A stretch of DNA of 64,000 nucleotides from Cyrtodaria siliqua (taxonomy: Eukaryota; Mollusca; Bivalvia; Adapedonta; Hiatellidae). Positions 44,768 through 55,649 of this stretch are shown piece after piece; position 1 is the first letter of the stretch, and each line of letters opens with the position of its first letter. The position numbers and the translations under genes are program-made. Under the pieces are notes generated by a model. That model was not told where the DNA came from and searched no databases. It saw only the letters and a list, made by a program, of their open reading frames with translations. Where the stretch lies: positions 558,001 to 622,000 of the forward strand of contig JAWPHD010000134.1 of NCBI GenBank assembly GCA_037043455.1, read 5' to 3'.

Positions 44768-44983
44768 TTCTGAAAGATATGCAATTATTAATATTATTAA
44801 TGACGTTTCAAAACAAAAGCGAGCTGTGCAGGATGAAAGGAATAGAGCATTTGATAATGAAATAGCTCTTCTTTAACAGTATAATCAAAAGTATGATAGT
44901 CGCCACACAGCACTTCTTGAGATAATTAAAGATTTGAATGTAAAAGTAGAAAATGTAGGTCGGGTTCTAAGGTTATTATAAAA
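44768..44983 (+). pseudogene. Plus-strand coding relic inside the Maverick
   Basis: The plus frame reads SERYAIINIINDVSKQKRAV then RAFDNEIALL, one stop, and YDSRHTALLEIIKDLNVKVE to a TAA near 44983. It is polar with heptad-like spacing, so a short coiled coil is plausible. It is on the strand opposite its neighbours. Mavericks commonly carry genes on both strands. Family unknown. Confidence 0.35.
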
Positions 44984-45039
44984 GATAACGTTGGTTATGT
45001 ATCGTACTTATCACAAAAACACTTTAAAGAACCATTCAT

Positions 45040-45215
45040 AGTGTTTTTTTCAAAGCATTTACTTTTGTCTTCAGCTCATTTGTAAAAAGTGGAGAATATG
45101 CTACAATTGCATAACTTTTTTGTCCTTTCGACAGCTTTTGTTTAATATGGATATTTCCAGATGTGGTGGATGGAACTCCAAGTGCTGGTTTTAATCTTTA
45201 GTTATGCTTGTCAGT
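45040..45215 (-). pseudogene. Unidentified Maverick-region coding relic
   Basis: Minus text KPALGVPSTTSGNIHIKQKL and SYAIVAYSPLFTNELKTKV ends at a stop near 45040. It is better ordered than random sequence, but I cannot name the family. The frame at 45299-45523 to its right mostly reads through the degenerate accatgaccac repeat. Confidence 0.3.
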
Positions 45216-45424
45216 GTCTGCTTTCTATGGGAGCCTCCTTTTGCTCTTCTTAATTGTGTATTGATTGGATGGTTTGTTTGATGGTTTAGGGGATTGTCTT
45301 ATACTGGGCAATGACCACCGTGATTCATACCATTCTTATTAACACTGGCATATAGCGCATACCCGGTAGCTTTGTCTGTAACCTGGCATTGCATGTGGAT
45401 GAAGCTGCTTCTTAAGTCCACTAA

Positions 45425-45735
45425 CCTGTTGATGATACTCACAAAGTCCATCGCACAAGTACCAAGACCATTTGTAATACTACCATGACCACTGCATACC
45501 ACATTGATTACTAACATGTCCAAAGTACATCAAATGTATAACTATCATGGTTACTCTTTACCACATTTTCTACTACCATATCACAAGTATTACTACCAAG
45601 ACCACCGTATATCACATTTAATACTACCACGAGTACTAGGATTAAATACCACATTTATTACTACCATGACCACTGAATAATTCATTACTACCATGACCAC
45701 TGAATATCCCATATGTTTCTACCATGAGCTACACA
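45425..45735. repeat. Degenerate ~30-bp tandem repeat, block 1
   Basis: Imperfect units around taccatgaccactgtatacc plus acatttatta. Same family as 46440-46960. Confidence 0.8.
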
Positions 45736-45739
45736 TACT

Positions 45740-46439
45740 ACACCCATGTTAAACTTCCATAGACTGTTATTTCCCCAATTTTGTGATATCTTATATTGCT
45801 TGTAATGTCTCCATGAAGTGAGTCACTGAATGATAGTCTTTTTTTTGTAATGTCACCCCAGTATAATTTGTACTGTCTTATGATTGTGAAGTAAAAGCAA
45901 TAAATACTGAAAAGAGGATCCCTTGGAAGCAACAAACACAAACAAGAAATAAAAGTAGCGGACTCGGTTTTATTGAGTCTGTTCATGAGAGGTAATGTAA
46001 AATGCAACAACTCTCACGCCTCCTAGCACCGGCTTAAGCGATATTCTACTTTAAAGCAACACAGATCGGGCTTGATAATCCCAAAGGACCAAGTTTATAT
46101 GTATTGGGGTGTCCTTTGCTGTATGTATACAGGCGCAAGTGAAAATCAGTGAACGTTTACTAAAAAGGCGGACACAGTTTGCACAACTTTCTGAAGATGA
46201 TTAAAAATTTTACTCATGAGTTCACAGCTGAAGATTCCGAAAGAACACAAAGAACCATTTTCTGAAATTTATTTTGTAGGTGCTGAGCATAGTGGTTTTA
46301 AACAGAGAGAAGTAATAATGTTTTATCATATTTTATCTCAAAAGAACGAAATATCTTTTTTAAACATATTGTTCAGTATAATAAAATAAATAGCCTTAGA
46401 AGGTTGACAAATATTCACCGTCACCCTCACAGGATTGCA
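45740..46439. other. No gene recognised
   Basis: Separates the two blocks of the 30-bp repeat. Minus frame 45738-46010 has no recognisable domain. Confidence 0.35.
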
Positions 46440-46960
46440 ATATTTACATACTACCATGACCAATGTATATCACATTTAGGCCATTAATTTTTATAATTTG
46501 TTTTACGAACCATCAAGACTGAGAATTGCTGTAGGAGGAAGTGAAAAAAGTAAAAATAAAAATTTGGTAAAACATAGTTTAATTATTTTGTTTGAAAGGA
46601 AGAGAAGGAAATGTTCTATTAAAATCTGGGAGGAGGTGAAAAAAACCACTATCAAATTCCCTACAGAAAAATAAAATACCTAATTTCGATTTATCGTAGG
46701 AGGGTTCGTAAAACGTATTATCAAACAATAATGGCCTTATTACAACCATGACTTATGTATACCACATTAATTATAACCATGACTTTATATAAATATCACA
46801 TTCATTACTACCATGACCAGTGTATACCAAATTATTACCATGACCACTTTATAACACTTTATACAACACATTTACTACCACTATTGCCAGTGTATACCAC
46901 ATTTATCACATTTATAACTGCCATGACTAATGTATACCACATTTACTACCATGATCTATG
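46440..46960. repeat. Degenerate ~30-bp tandem repeat, block 2 (split by MITE)
   Basis: Units around taccatgaccactgtatacc plus acatttat occupy 46447-46477 and 46737-46960. The interruption is the MITE at 46478-46736. Confidence 0.85.
46478..46736. mobile_element. 259-bp MITE with TTA target duplication
   Basis: About 33-bp imperfect terminal inverted repeats: the left end starts ggccatta and includes ttttacgaacc; the right end includes ggttcgtaaaac and ends taatggcc. It is flanked by TTA at 46475-46477 and 46737-46739. Removing one TTA and the element restores a normal repeat unit (cacatttattac). A 3-bp TTA duplication points to the PIF/Harbinger superfamily. No ORF. Confidence 0.85.
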
Positions 46961-47059
46961 CACGTCACTCATGTCAACTGGAGATTTCGATAACATTTTG
47001 AGCAGAAGTTGTGGATGTAGCCAGACTGTAAACATCCAGTGGCTGATGGAATTGAATGT

Positions 47060-47300
47060 TGTTTAACGGCTCATCAACACAGTATAGGTCATTTAGAGCC
47101 TCCACAGAGAGAGGGGAAGGATACATAAGAATCCGGGAACCGTGTCCTACTCTTATTATCGAATAGATTCCTATGGTTCTTTAACGTGCTCGGAGGATAG
47201 ACCGATACACGGGACCGCCCGGTTTACGTCCCATCCGACGGACGAGTCTAAGGGAAAGTGTCCTGCCCAAGAACACACCGACTGATGGAGTAGATCTACA
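47060..47300. repeat. Probable dispersed repeat (tacacgggaccgcccgg block)
   Basis: Less AT-rich than neighbours, with ggttctttaacgtgctcgg, gataccg-like and tacgtcccatccgacggacg words. I recognise this style of block as a common molluscan interspersed repeat, but no second copy lies in the window. Confidence 0.4.
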
Positions 47301-47499
47301 TTTATCATGGACTTAAGAGGGAGCCAGATTTTTATTTTTAACAATTTGAGGGACTGTATTTTTTTCCCTCAAGTCAGAGCCAGGATATTTTTTTCCAACA
47401 ATTCAAGGGCCGGAATGTTTTTTCAGGAAAAATCCCAGCCCCACCCAACCCCAAATCAAAATGGTCGGTACGTAATTCACACACATGTGTTTGAAAGCT

Positions 47500-48065
47500 T
47501 AGTCCCTACTAGCCCTACTCAAGCCTAATTACCTAGTCTTCTAACCATACAAAGGCCGATGGTGCCCTTTTGTAATACCCGTTAATACCCATGTAAATGT
47601 ATAATTAATCGTCGTTGTCGCTACTAGCCATACTATGGCCGATTGACTACTCGTGTAATCCCCTTGTATGTGTTGATCATATTTGCTACTAGCCATACTA
47701 TGACCGATTGATCACTCGTGTAATCCCCATGTAACATCGTGCACGATTCACAGACGAAGCCGTTGTCGCAATTGCTGATAGTTCTTCTCTTGAAATTCCC
47801 ATATACGAAACAATGTGTTTATACCCGTTAAATGTGTTCCTAATTTACAGAGAAAGCCCTAGTCGACTCAAGCTGTCACTAATCCATGGTTTTCTTGTGT
47901 AATCAGAGCTTTATTAACAGAGGAAGCCCTTATATATACTAGCCGTACAAACGCTCATGATTTCCTCGTAAATGTGCCGTTACTTACAGAGGAAGCCATA
48001 GTGGCTCCTAGCTTTACAATAGCCGAGCAGTCTGGTTGATTACAAGAGAAAGCCGTGTCATTTCT
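47500..48065. repeat. Degenerate ~80-bp repeat
   Basis: Recurring ctactagccatactatg, gccgattgactactcgtgta and acagaggaagcc words at irregular spacing. Much decayed, no coding content. Confidence 0.6.
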
Positions 48066-48312
48066 ACCCTGAGTGTAATGTTTCTTTTGTGAAGTATGTT
48101 CTATCCAACTGAAGTGATTTTCTAAGGTGGATAATTGTTTAACGACTCTTTTTAGAGAAATACATAACCTAAATTCACTTTTTCAGGAAGATCAACTAAG
48201 AGTTGATGTTTATATTACTGACATTGCTCTTCTGTTAATAGTGCTGGATAAGTCAATTGATACTGGTTCAATTACCTTCATGGTCTTTTGTAAAAAGATG
48301 AACCGGGAATAT

Positions 48313-48477
48313 ATAGAGGATATTTGTAGGTTTGGAGTAAATATAGGATTTATTTTCATCGAGAAGAGAGAAAACTTATATTTTCACTCGTTCTAAAGCA
48401 CTCGTGAAAATATGTTTTCTCACTTCCCGATGAAAATAAATCCTATATTCACTCCAAACCAACAAATATTCTATTTA
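48313..48477. mobile_element. Long-armed hairpin (~76-bp arms)
   Basis: 48313-48389 pairs with 48402-48477 at high identity (for example ggtttggagtaaatatagga against its complement near 48441-48460), with a 12-nt loop. The open frame 48127-48396 runs into the left arm, so its C-terminus is not a real protein. This may be a compact foldback MITE. Confidence 0.85.
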
Positions 48478-48830
48478 TTATATACTTTTTATCATGCAAC
48501 ACTACCAAACTGTTATAAGTTCTTATACAATCTGTGAAAATATAAACAATGAGAATATAAGGTTTATTCTAACCATACATTGGGAAGTATACAATAAATA
48601 CTAATATTGTTCATTAATTAGTTACGTTGTTTATTTTCTTTCGCTATTCGTTTAAGTTTTTCCCCCAATATTCTGGTATCCTATGAAAGGCATACGTTTT
48701 TTGTTATATAAAAGATGCTACTGGAGTGACCATATTCAGTTCGTGCTGCATTGTATTATGCCGTTTTTACTTTTCGTCTGGTATATATTTTTAATCTAAA
48801 GATGTGCTTTTGGATAAGATGTGCGATTAT

Positions 48831-48985
48831 GGGATGGCGAGTTGTCCGTCGTCCGTCGTCGTCGTCCGTCTGTTACCTTTGCATCAAGACGATAGGTCCT
48901 TCCTTTGATATACATCGCCAAAAAGTCGAAGGGGAGCATACTTTTCTGAGCGCGTCCGTCCGTCCGTCCGTCCAGTCGTCGCTCT
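48831..48985. repeat. (GTCC)n/(GTCCGTC)n tracts
   Basis: Two short cgtccgtc-rich runs at 48843-48872 and 48951-48975, in a context typical of a molluscan dispersed repeat. Confidence 0.7.
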
Positions 48986-49199
48986 GTAGACCAAATATTG
49001 TGTGTTAAACTCTTTATTCATTTTTAAGTGGATTATTTTAATATTTGGCATGCTGACTAAGTATGACGTGAAGATGTTAGCGAAGAAAAATATTTTCGAT
49101 TTGATCATTTACCTGAGTTATAGCTCTTTGCTTTTTAAAGTATATTATGGCCCTTTGAAGTTTTAACATACATAACATAAAGTGGAAATCCTTGTGTAT

Positions 49200-49355
49200 T
49201 GGAAAGTTTGGAAACGTGGCTCCACCGGAAATGGAGTGAATTCTCCATATTTTATCTCGATGTAAATGAAAGATGAACCTAGCATGTTCATCCCTGTTTG
49301 GCGCCATATAATTTCAAGTGTTGGTGTGCCGTAAAACCCAATTCAGTTCAATTAT
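49200..49355 (+). mobile_element. SINE-like 3' region
   Basis: Contains aatggagtgaattctccat, catgttcatccctgtttggc and gtgtgccgtaaaacccaatt. The last resembles the tail of the SINE at 10850-11020 (gacgtaaaacacca). No tRNA head is visible, so it is a truncated or divergent copy. Confidence 0.5.
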
Positions 49356-49447
49356 TTGTATGGCTAACTGCCCATTCATTTTCATACGGATTAATTTTCA
49401 TAAGTTTCTGATCATTCAGTATCAGGTGAATGCGATCATAAAGGAAA

Positions 49448-49550
49448 AGTATTTCGGTGCAATAAAGTTTAGGAGTTAAAGTTGCATGGTATAATATAAG
49501 TATTTCGGTGCAATAAAGTGTAGGAGTTAAAATCGGGTGGTATATCTTTC
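49448..49550. repeat. 51-bp tandem duplication
   Basis: agtatttcggtgcaataaag at 49448 recurs at 49499, with the rest of the unit similar. Confidence 0.85.
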
Positions 49551-49555
49551 AGCCT

Positions 49556-50990
49556 TAAGCGACAGTTCTAGTTCAAATGATATTTACTACGATTGGCAGA
49601 TTGTTGATATCAATGAAAGTTCGTACGAGTTTTAAAACCAGTCAGATCGAACGAGTAAGGCTCAGGAGTTATGGACCTTGATTTTCGCTAAATGATGCTA
49701 AATGTTGACTCATTAAAAATATAGGCCTTCTTTTTTCAACAGAGTCTTTACCAAAGTAGCCAGATATTTTAAATAACAAAGGCTCAGGTAAGTTCGAAAA
49801 CCCAGCTATATCGGACCAGTAACACCATAGTTATTGGCCCTTGATTGTCTTAAATATGCGTGTATTTTGCATTGATAAAGACGATTAGGACCTCTAATTT
49901 TCATCTGAATTTTTACCAAAGATGTGCCAGATTGCGGACATCTATAAAATCTTTAACACGTTCGAAAACAAGCCAAATAGGACCAGCAACACTGGAAACC
50001 AGTCAGATCAAACACTGAAGTTACGACCCTTGCATTAGCTAATATGCTGTATTTTATATTGTGAAGAACACAGGGCCTTTGTTTCTCATCTAATTTTACC
50101 AAACTTGGCCAGACTGTTGACATAAATAAAATCTTTAACACGTTCGAAAACAAGCCAAATAGGACCAGCAACACTGGAGTTTATGGTCCTTGATTTAGTT
50201 AAATATGCTATATTTGCCCCGTTAAGACAATAGGGCATTTTATTTTTTACCGGGTCTTTACTGAACTTGGCCAGATCGTTGATATGAATGAAAGCTCAGA
50301 CAATTAGGAAAAACAGTTATATAGATTAGTAACAACGGAGTTACGACCCTTGAATGAGTTAAATATGCCATATTTTGCCTTTTACTATAGGGCCTTAATT
50401 TTTCACCTGATTTTTACGAAACTTGTCCTGGTTGTTGATTTAAATGAAAGCTCAGACAACTTTTAAAACCAGTTAAATCGGATTATAAGCACTAGAGACT
50501 TGGCCCTTAATTTATTGAAAAAGCTATTTTCTGCCATGTTTAAGTTGTAGACACTTTATTTTTCATCTGATATTTACCAAACTTGTTCAGAATGTTATAT
50601 CAATAAAAGCCCAGACAACCAGCCTTTCCTGATTCACATCCATCTCTTGCTGACCCCCGCCTCACTCCACCCACCCACACAGAATGGTAATATCAATAAA
50701 AGCTCGGAATAGTTTGAAAAACAGCCTTGCCCGACACAGATACATACCTATCCACACACCTTCCCCGGGTATTTATTCTAAATATATTTGTTGTATGTTT
50801 TTATTTTATGGTTTTATTACAGTCGTTGACGAATTAAAAAAAACAAGCCATATCAGATTAGAAACAGCAAAGTTATTGCAACTGAATTACTTAAACATAT
50901 TTGTTATCATTCTATGTATATATTTGCTAAACTTGTTCAGAATGTTACTTCAATAAAAGCTCAGACAAGTTTGAAACAGCAATATATGAG
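49556..50990. repeat. Degenerate ~170-bp tandem repeat
   Basis: Repeated modules in the same order: ccagtcagatcgaac-like, gttacgacccttg-like, taaatatgctatattttg-like, ttttcatctgatttttacca-like, cttggccagattgttgatat-like and aatgaaagctcagacaa-like words. About 7-8 decayed units. An exact sub-repeat (acacgttcgaaaacaagcca) occurs at 49957 and 50138. Confidence 0.8.
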
Positions 50991-51021
50991 ACAACATCCC
51001 ACTTCCCCCGACCCGTACATA

Positions 51022-51023
51022 TG

Positions 51024-51058
<35 letters not shown>

Positions 51059-51070
51059 ATAATAATAATA
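51022..51070. repeat. (TAC)n then (TAA)n microsatellite
   Basis: About 12 tandem TAC units followed by TAA units. Confidence 0.95.
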
Positions 51071-51074
51071 AATT

Positions 51075-51885
51075 AGCATCAATTTAACAAAGCAAACTTT
51101 AACATATATAGACTTTTTCTTAATAAACCAAAGGCTATAACTCTGCTGTTTCTAGCCTGAAATGAGCAGTTTTTAGGATGGTGAACTTGTTCACCAAGCT
51201 TTAGTAACCATATTTTTCACGAATCCTCCTACTGACTGATGAATCGATGCATTGCCTGAAAAAGAAGACCCATATTTTAACAGGTGTTTCTTCATTTCTA
51301 GTGCGGATACAAATAAGGTCATGTCATTTAGAATTTCAAATAATTTCCTCGATACATTGTAAGTTATATATTGTTTATGTAGCTATTTCATCTATTGTTC
51401 CATCGTTTTCTGTGCGTTCTATAAATATACCAATCTTTATCATCACGTGATCTTGCGTAAAATGTATTCATACGTTGTATTGTTCTCCTAGGATAGTGTA
51501 TTGAGATTTGTAACCAGTTAATTTTATAATTTATTTCTCTTGCAACACCATCAAACGCATATCTTCCATCTTTCTTGGATTTATATATTTAAGAAATATA
51601 CATGGCCTTTATAGTCTTCATATAATATTTGTGCCCATTCTCCGGAATAAGATTTTTAGCTTACTTTATAGTACGCTGTGTAATATTCTTAAGATTTTAC
51701 CTCCCTTGCTATGAAGTTAAAATGACTGATTCGGTAGTAAAAGAAATCCCGAATACTTGTGCCAATCGTGTCGGCAAGACTGGGTATATATGATGTCATT
51801 TGATCCCGAGTGACTATTTTTAGACTTCGGGTCTATTCGGACACTCCGGTTTTAGAATAAGTCCCATTATAGTTCATCAACATTT
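51075..51885. other. No gene recognised
   Basis: AT-rich. A ctgatga near 51236 was checked as a possible ribozyme core and rejected. No coding signal. Confidence 0.35.
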
Positions 51886-51890
51886 GTAAA

Positions 51891-51962
51891 GGATTGTTAG
51901 CTCAGTCGGCAGTCCCAGAAAATTATAAAGCGAGCGGATGGGTTCGAATCTGAGCAGGACCC
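51891..51962 (+). tRNA. tRNA-like sequence (probable SINE head or tRNA pseudogene)
   Basis: A-box TAGCTCAGTCG near 51899-51909 and B-box-like GGTTCGAATCT near 51942-51952 are well spaced, but acceptor arms (ggattgt and caggaccc) do not pair and the anticodon arm is poor. It is followed by a T-rich tract. I do not regard it as a functional tRNA. Confidence 0.45.
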
Positions 51963-52026
51963 AATTTTTTTATTCTAATTATATTTTTTATATGTAAAAA
52001 TGTTTGTTTATTTCATGCCCAATGGT

Positions 52027-52334
52027 CTTCAAAGGGGTACATCAGGATTTTTATTAGAAACATCTTAAATTATAAAATCGTTCCAGTTTACGATATAAAA
52101 CACTATCAATCAAAATGTGAAGCTAGAACCATTTTGTTAATGTCTAAAGTTTCAGAACACCATATAGCTAGGGTAGGATAGCACGTATTACTGTGCAGAA
52201 TGAATTTCTGTGCAAATAAAAGATTTTGTAGGCTCATTATGTTTTGGTCATGTAGAATGAAAAATATTAATATTTGTCAATTTTAAATCGGACACCTAGA
52301 CCCCCATAAAAAGCCTGATGTACTCCCTTTAAGA
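52027..52334. mobile_element. MITE-like element with ~28-bp inverted ends
   Basis: cttcaaaggggtacatcagg plus atttttat at the left pairs with ataaaaagcctgatgtactc plus cctttaag at the right. The interior of about 250 bp is AT-rich and non-coding. Target duplication not resolved. Confidence 0.6.
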
Positions 52335-52351
52335 CTTAAGTCGGTAAACAA

Positions 52352-52353
<2 letters not shown>

Positions 52354-52390
<37 letters not shown>
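52354..52390. repeat. (GT)n microsatellite
   Basis: About 18 GT units followed by a G-rich stretch. Confidence 0.95.
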
Positions 52391-53046
52391 AGAGTGGGGG
52401 GATTTTTTAAAAGGTTTTTACGACTTTTATCTATGCGTCAATTTGGTAGAGGTAGAGGTAGACCTCATCTGTTTTGAAACAAACTCGTAGAACCACATTC
52501 CTGCCGCGAGTTAGTGAGTAGCTGTCAAACATTCTTCAATGTGCAAACGTGGAACAAGCGGGACTCCAACGTATGACTGCAGCATTGAGAGATATACATT
52601 ACACAACAAGAGTAGATCTAAACACAAATATGTTACCTTTCATTACAATTTTCAAATTATATGCAAAACTGATTGAATTATATTCTGTTAAGGCCAAAAC
52701 ACAAATATGTTTAAAAACAAAACAAAGCGACAAAAAAATGAAGGGGTAAAAAGTTGTTGTGTCGGGGGTAAAAACGGCGATTCGGTTGGGTGACAGGAAA
52801 CAAAACACTTTCTTGTTTATGCCTAAGGTAGTAAACGGAATTTACCGTGACTTTGGTGATTATTGTCAACAAACGATTTGTCGACTTAAAGAAAATCCAC
52901 GTAAAAATTACAATTAGGGATATGAATCGTGAAATATTCTCAGTAGCGTAGCTACCTATTAGGCCAAAAGGCCCGGGCCTTCACATCATGTTCACATACA
53001 TGGTTGAAAAATATAACAACGAAATAATTGTGTATGAGCATCATGT
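52391..53046. other. No gene recognised
   Basis: Contains short open frames on both strands at 52549-52808 without recognisable content. Confidence 0.4.
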
Positions 53047-53215
53047 TCACTCCGAGTTGTGAGATTAAATCACAACGGTATCCCAAGAGCAGTGGTACTC
53101 CGAGTTTTGAGAATGAACTACTACGGTATCCCGAGACCGATGGTATTCCGAGTTGTGAGAATAAATAACAACGGTATCCCGAGACCAGGGATACTCCGAG
53201 TTGTGAGATTAAAAT
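53047..53215. repeat. 48-bp tandem repeat, 3.5 units
   Basis: Units of tccgagttgtgagattaaat plus cacaacggtatcccgagacc, unrelated to the 48-bp array at 14 kb. Confidence 0.85.
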
Positions 53216-54870
53216 CAAATGAGCACAGAGATTTATAAGTTATGTTTTGTATATGTGTAGTCTGTATGTCTCTAAATTGTGTGTAAAACATATGTTCTTT
53301 TAGTCGAAGGTCACACCTTTTGGAACACGGAAACTTCAGGGAGAATGTGTCACTTTACAGTGACATTCCATGTTTAAATTTGTATATTATAAATCTTTGC
53401 GCAGCGTGGGATATGGCTGTCTTTCAGACTACACTCGTGTCCATTTGATTTTAATCATACTTGCATAGTAGGTCGATATACATGCAAGGTTGTTTCCTAT
53501 TTTAATTCAGCTATGTTGGTCAAAGGGTCAATGAATTACCTCCCCTTGAATTGGCAAAATTAGCTGTCTTGACCTTTTTGACGCTATATTCATTTCTAAT
53601 GACTCAAACTTTGGCAGGTGATTTTTTGATACACTTTAACACCTCTGAAGATATGGTTCAGATATGATGAAGCGTTGCGGAGATTAAGTTTCATTACAAC
53701 CAATCATTCCTTTTGTTCCCTTCTTTATTCCTGTATATACCTGATCTTATCTTGTTTTAATCGCCTTACTTCCAGACACATTCAACAATGCATTGATGTA
53801 TTATTACATGCAATGATGTATTATTATTAAGAAGAGTTGACACTTTTTCGGTCTATCGATGTCATGCGTGATTGGAAAGAAACCTTCCATTACATGGATG
53901 CACAAATCATAGTTCACCATGCTCTCAGTACCTTCGGTACTTTGATTTTAATTTGCCTCCGTTTATGTTATGACAGAGATAACGTCTTAAAATAAAACAT
54001 TTAAAACAAAAATAATTGGTGAAGTGTGTGGTTGGAGGGGTAGGGGGTCAGCAACAGATGGTAATTCCAAAGTTATGGCTGGAATCATGAATCATTTGAC
54101 CTTTGACCTCCAAGTGTGATCTTGGTCTTTAAGATATGGACCTGATAATTGCGCGCGACCAACTTCTCCATGTGATTATCATTTGTAAGAAGTTGACATG
54201 ATTATTTTGGACGAACGGACAAATAAACAAAGGACAGACTTACGATTATTACATTCTCACTCTCTTCGGGTGCATAAAAAGGAACTAAAGCAAGAAATGG
54301 AACAAAAAACGAAGAACAATAAAAAAAACTGTAAATTAGCGTAAAATTGCATAGGAATTGGAACCCGGTCAAATGATTTCATATCTGGGAAGATTTTGAT
54401 ACTGAGATATAACTAATGCATGCATACGTCACTTATCAATTATTATTGCTAGATACTAGTAGTTACATTGATGCAACTATCAACATTTTACATGCATGCA
54501 AGCATCTCTTAATCTTGATTTTTTTTAAAACTTGCTTGATTTTTCTACATAACTTGCATATTTGCAAATTATTATCACTAAGTATCTGCCTATTCTCAAA
54601 TTGCGATTACATTATTATAATAATACTAATTAATCAATCAAGCAGAGTAAAAGTAAACGCGGTACTGGACGGCAATCCGAGTTGCTCTGATAACTACTTC
54701 ATGACTGCCATCAGTCCCTTTAATTTCATGTCTTAATTTCTATTTTACATAGACATAAAAACATGTTTGTATAATTGTTGATGGTGCACAATTTTACACT
54801 GAAAATGCCCTATCAAAAAACAACAGCAAAACTTTGAGTTGTACATTTTTATAATCCTCAATCGTTTTGA
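53216..54870. other. No gene; part resembles dispersed repeat
   Basis: 54040-54260 (gacctttgacctccaagtgt, gcgcgcgacc, ggacgaacggacaaat) is the kind of block often dispersed in bivalve genomes, recalled and not verified. The 106-codon frame at 54416-54736 has no recognised domain. Confidence 0.35.
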
Positions 54871-54983
54871 AAAAGTAAGGCATATAAGTAAGTAAGGCAT
54901 ATACTTAAGTAAGGCATATAATTAAGTAAGGCATATGCATATACTTAAGTAAGGCATATAATTAAGTAAGGCATATAATTAAG
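54871..54983. repeat. ~20-bp tandem repeat
   Basis: Five or six units of taagtaaggcatataatt with small indels. Confidence 0.9.
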
Positions 54984-55649
54984 AAATTTGTTTCACTGAT
55001 ACATAACCTTTAAAACAGCTATTATTTGAAAGGTGCTGAAAATGCAAAAAATCCTTCTACTGAATCGAGCGCCACAAACAATAGTTATATATCTATGATA
55101 GAAAACGCTCATAAAAGCGAGTTGGTCTAGTTTTAAAACCAGTTTAGCTCACTTTTTTCGAAACCCGCTGTTTTATTTACCCTATATCCACCGAGAGACC
55201 ACCAGTCGAGTAATAATTACACAGAGATAACCTTCTGAAAAGTTTGAAATCAGTTTCATCGAAATAAAGAAATACTCCCATATCCCCTTTCCAATTAATT
55301 GGAATGTCTTGCATTTCAGAGAATGATGCGTAAGCAAATGACAAATCGTTTTGGCAGGATACTTTATTGACAGTCGTGTTCCCTTTCCCAATTAACCCGT
55401 ACTTTGTCATTGTTCAGAGAAATGCATGTTTTTAATCGAAATTCTTAAAAAGGAAAAGGATGGGACTTGACACTGTATAATTGGATTATCGAAACCCCTC
55501 TTTTCTTAGGCAAATCAAATTCTGAAGTCCGTTCGTGCTTGAACACGAGAATTGTATTTCACATAATAAAAAATCAGTTAACGTGTGCAAAGTTTACCAA
55601 ACATCTAAAAATAATAATTAGACAACATCACGAATGAATGAAACCAAGC
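54984..55649. other. No gene recognised
   Basis: Minus-strand open frames 55177-55410 (77 codons) overlap each other in different frames, and neither shows a recognisable motif. I cannot exclude a small exon. Confidence 0.3.

Larger units (their letters stand above)
38165..45290 (-). mobile_element. Decayed Maverick/Polinton (adintovirus-like) element
   Basis: A string of minus-strand coding relics typical of Maverick/Polinton DNA transposons: capsid-like fragments, a probable major capsid protein, a Gly-rich hydrophobic ORF, an adenain-like protease, a phospholipase A2-like domain and an rve-type integrase. The combination of integrase with adenain-like protease and capsid genes is diagnostic of this group. 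Neither family B DNA polymerase nor the FtsK/HerA-type ATPase was seen, and no terminal inverted repeat could be fixed. All genes but possibly the Gly-rich ORF are broken, and two retroelement copies interrupt the capsid gene. Boundaries are the outer limits of recognised relics, not true ends. Confidence 0.75.

Noticed and set aside
45299..45523. 74-codon minus-strand frame beside the Maverick
   Set aside because: Much of it reads the degenerate 30-bp repeat; coding similarity could not be supported.
48127..48396. 89-codon plus-strand frame as a small gene
   Set aside because: Its last third lies in the arm of a long hairpin and no domain is visible in the remainder.
51234..51265. ctgatga followed by gaaa, considered as a hammerhead ribozyme core
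   Set aside because: The intervening bases do not form a plausible stem II and no flanking helices I or III were found.
51891..51962. Functional tRNA gene
   Set aside because: A- and B-box words are present, but the acceptor and anticodon stems do not pair, so I list it only as tRNA-like.
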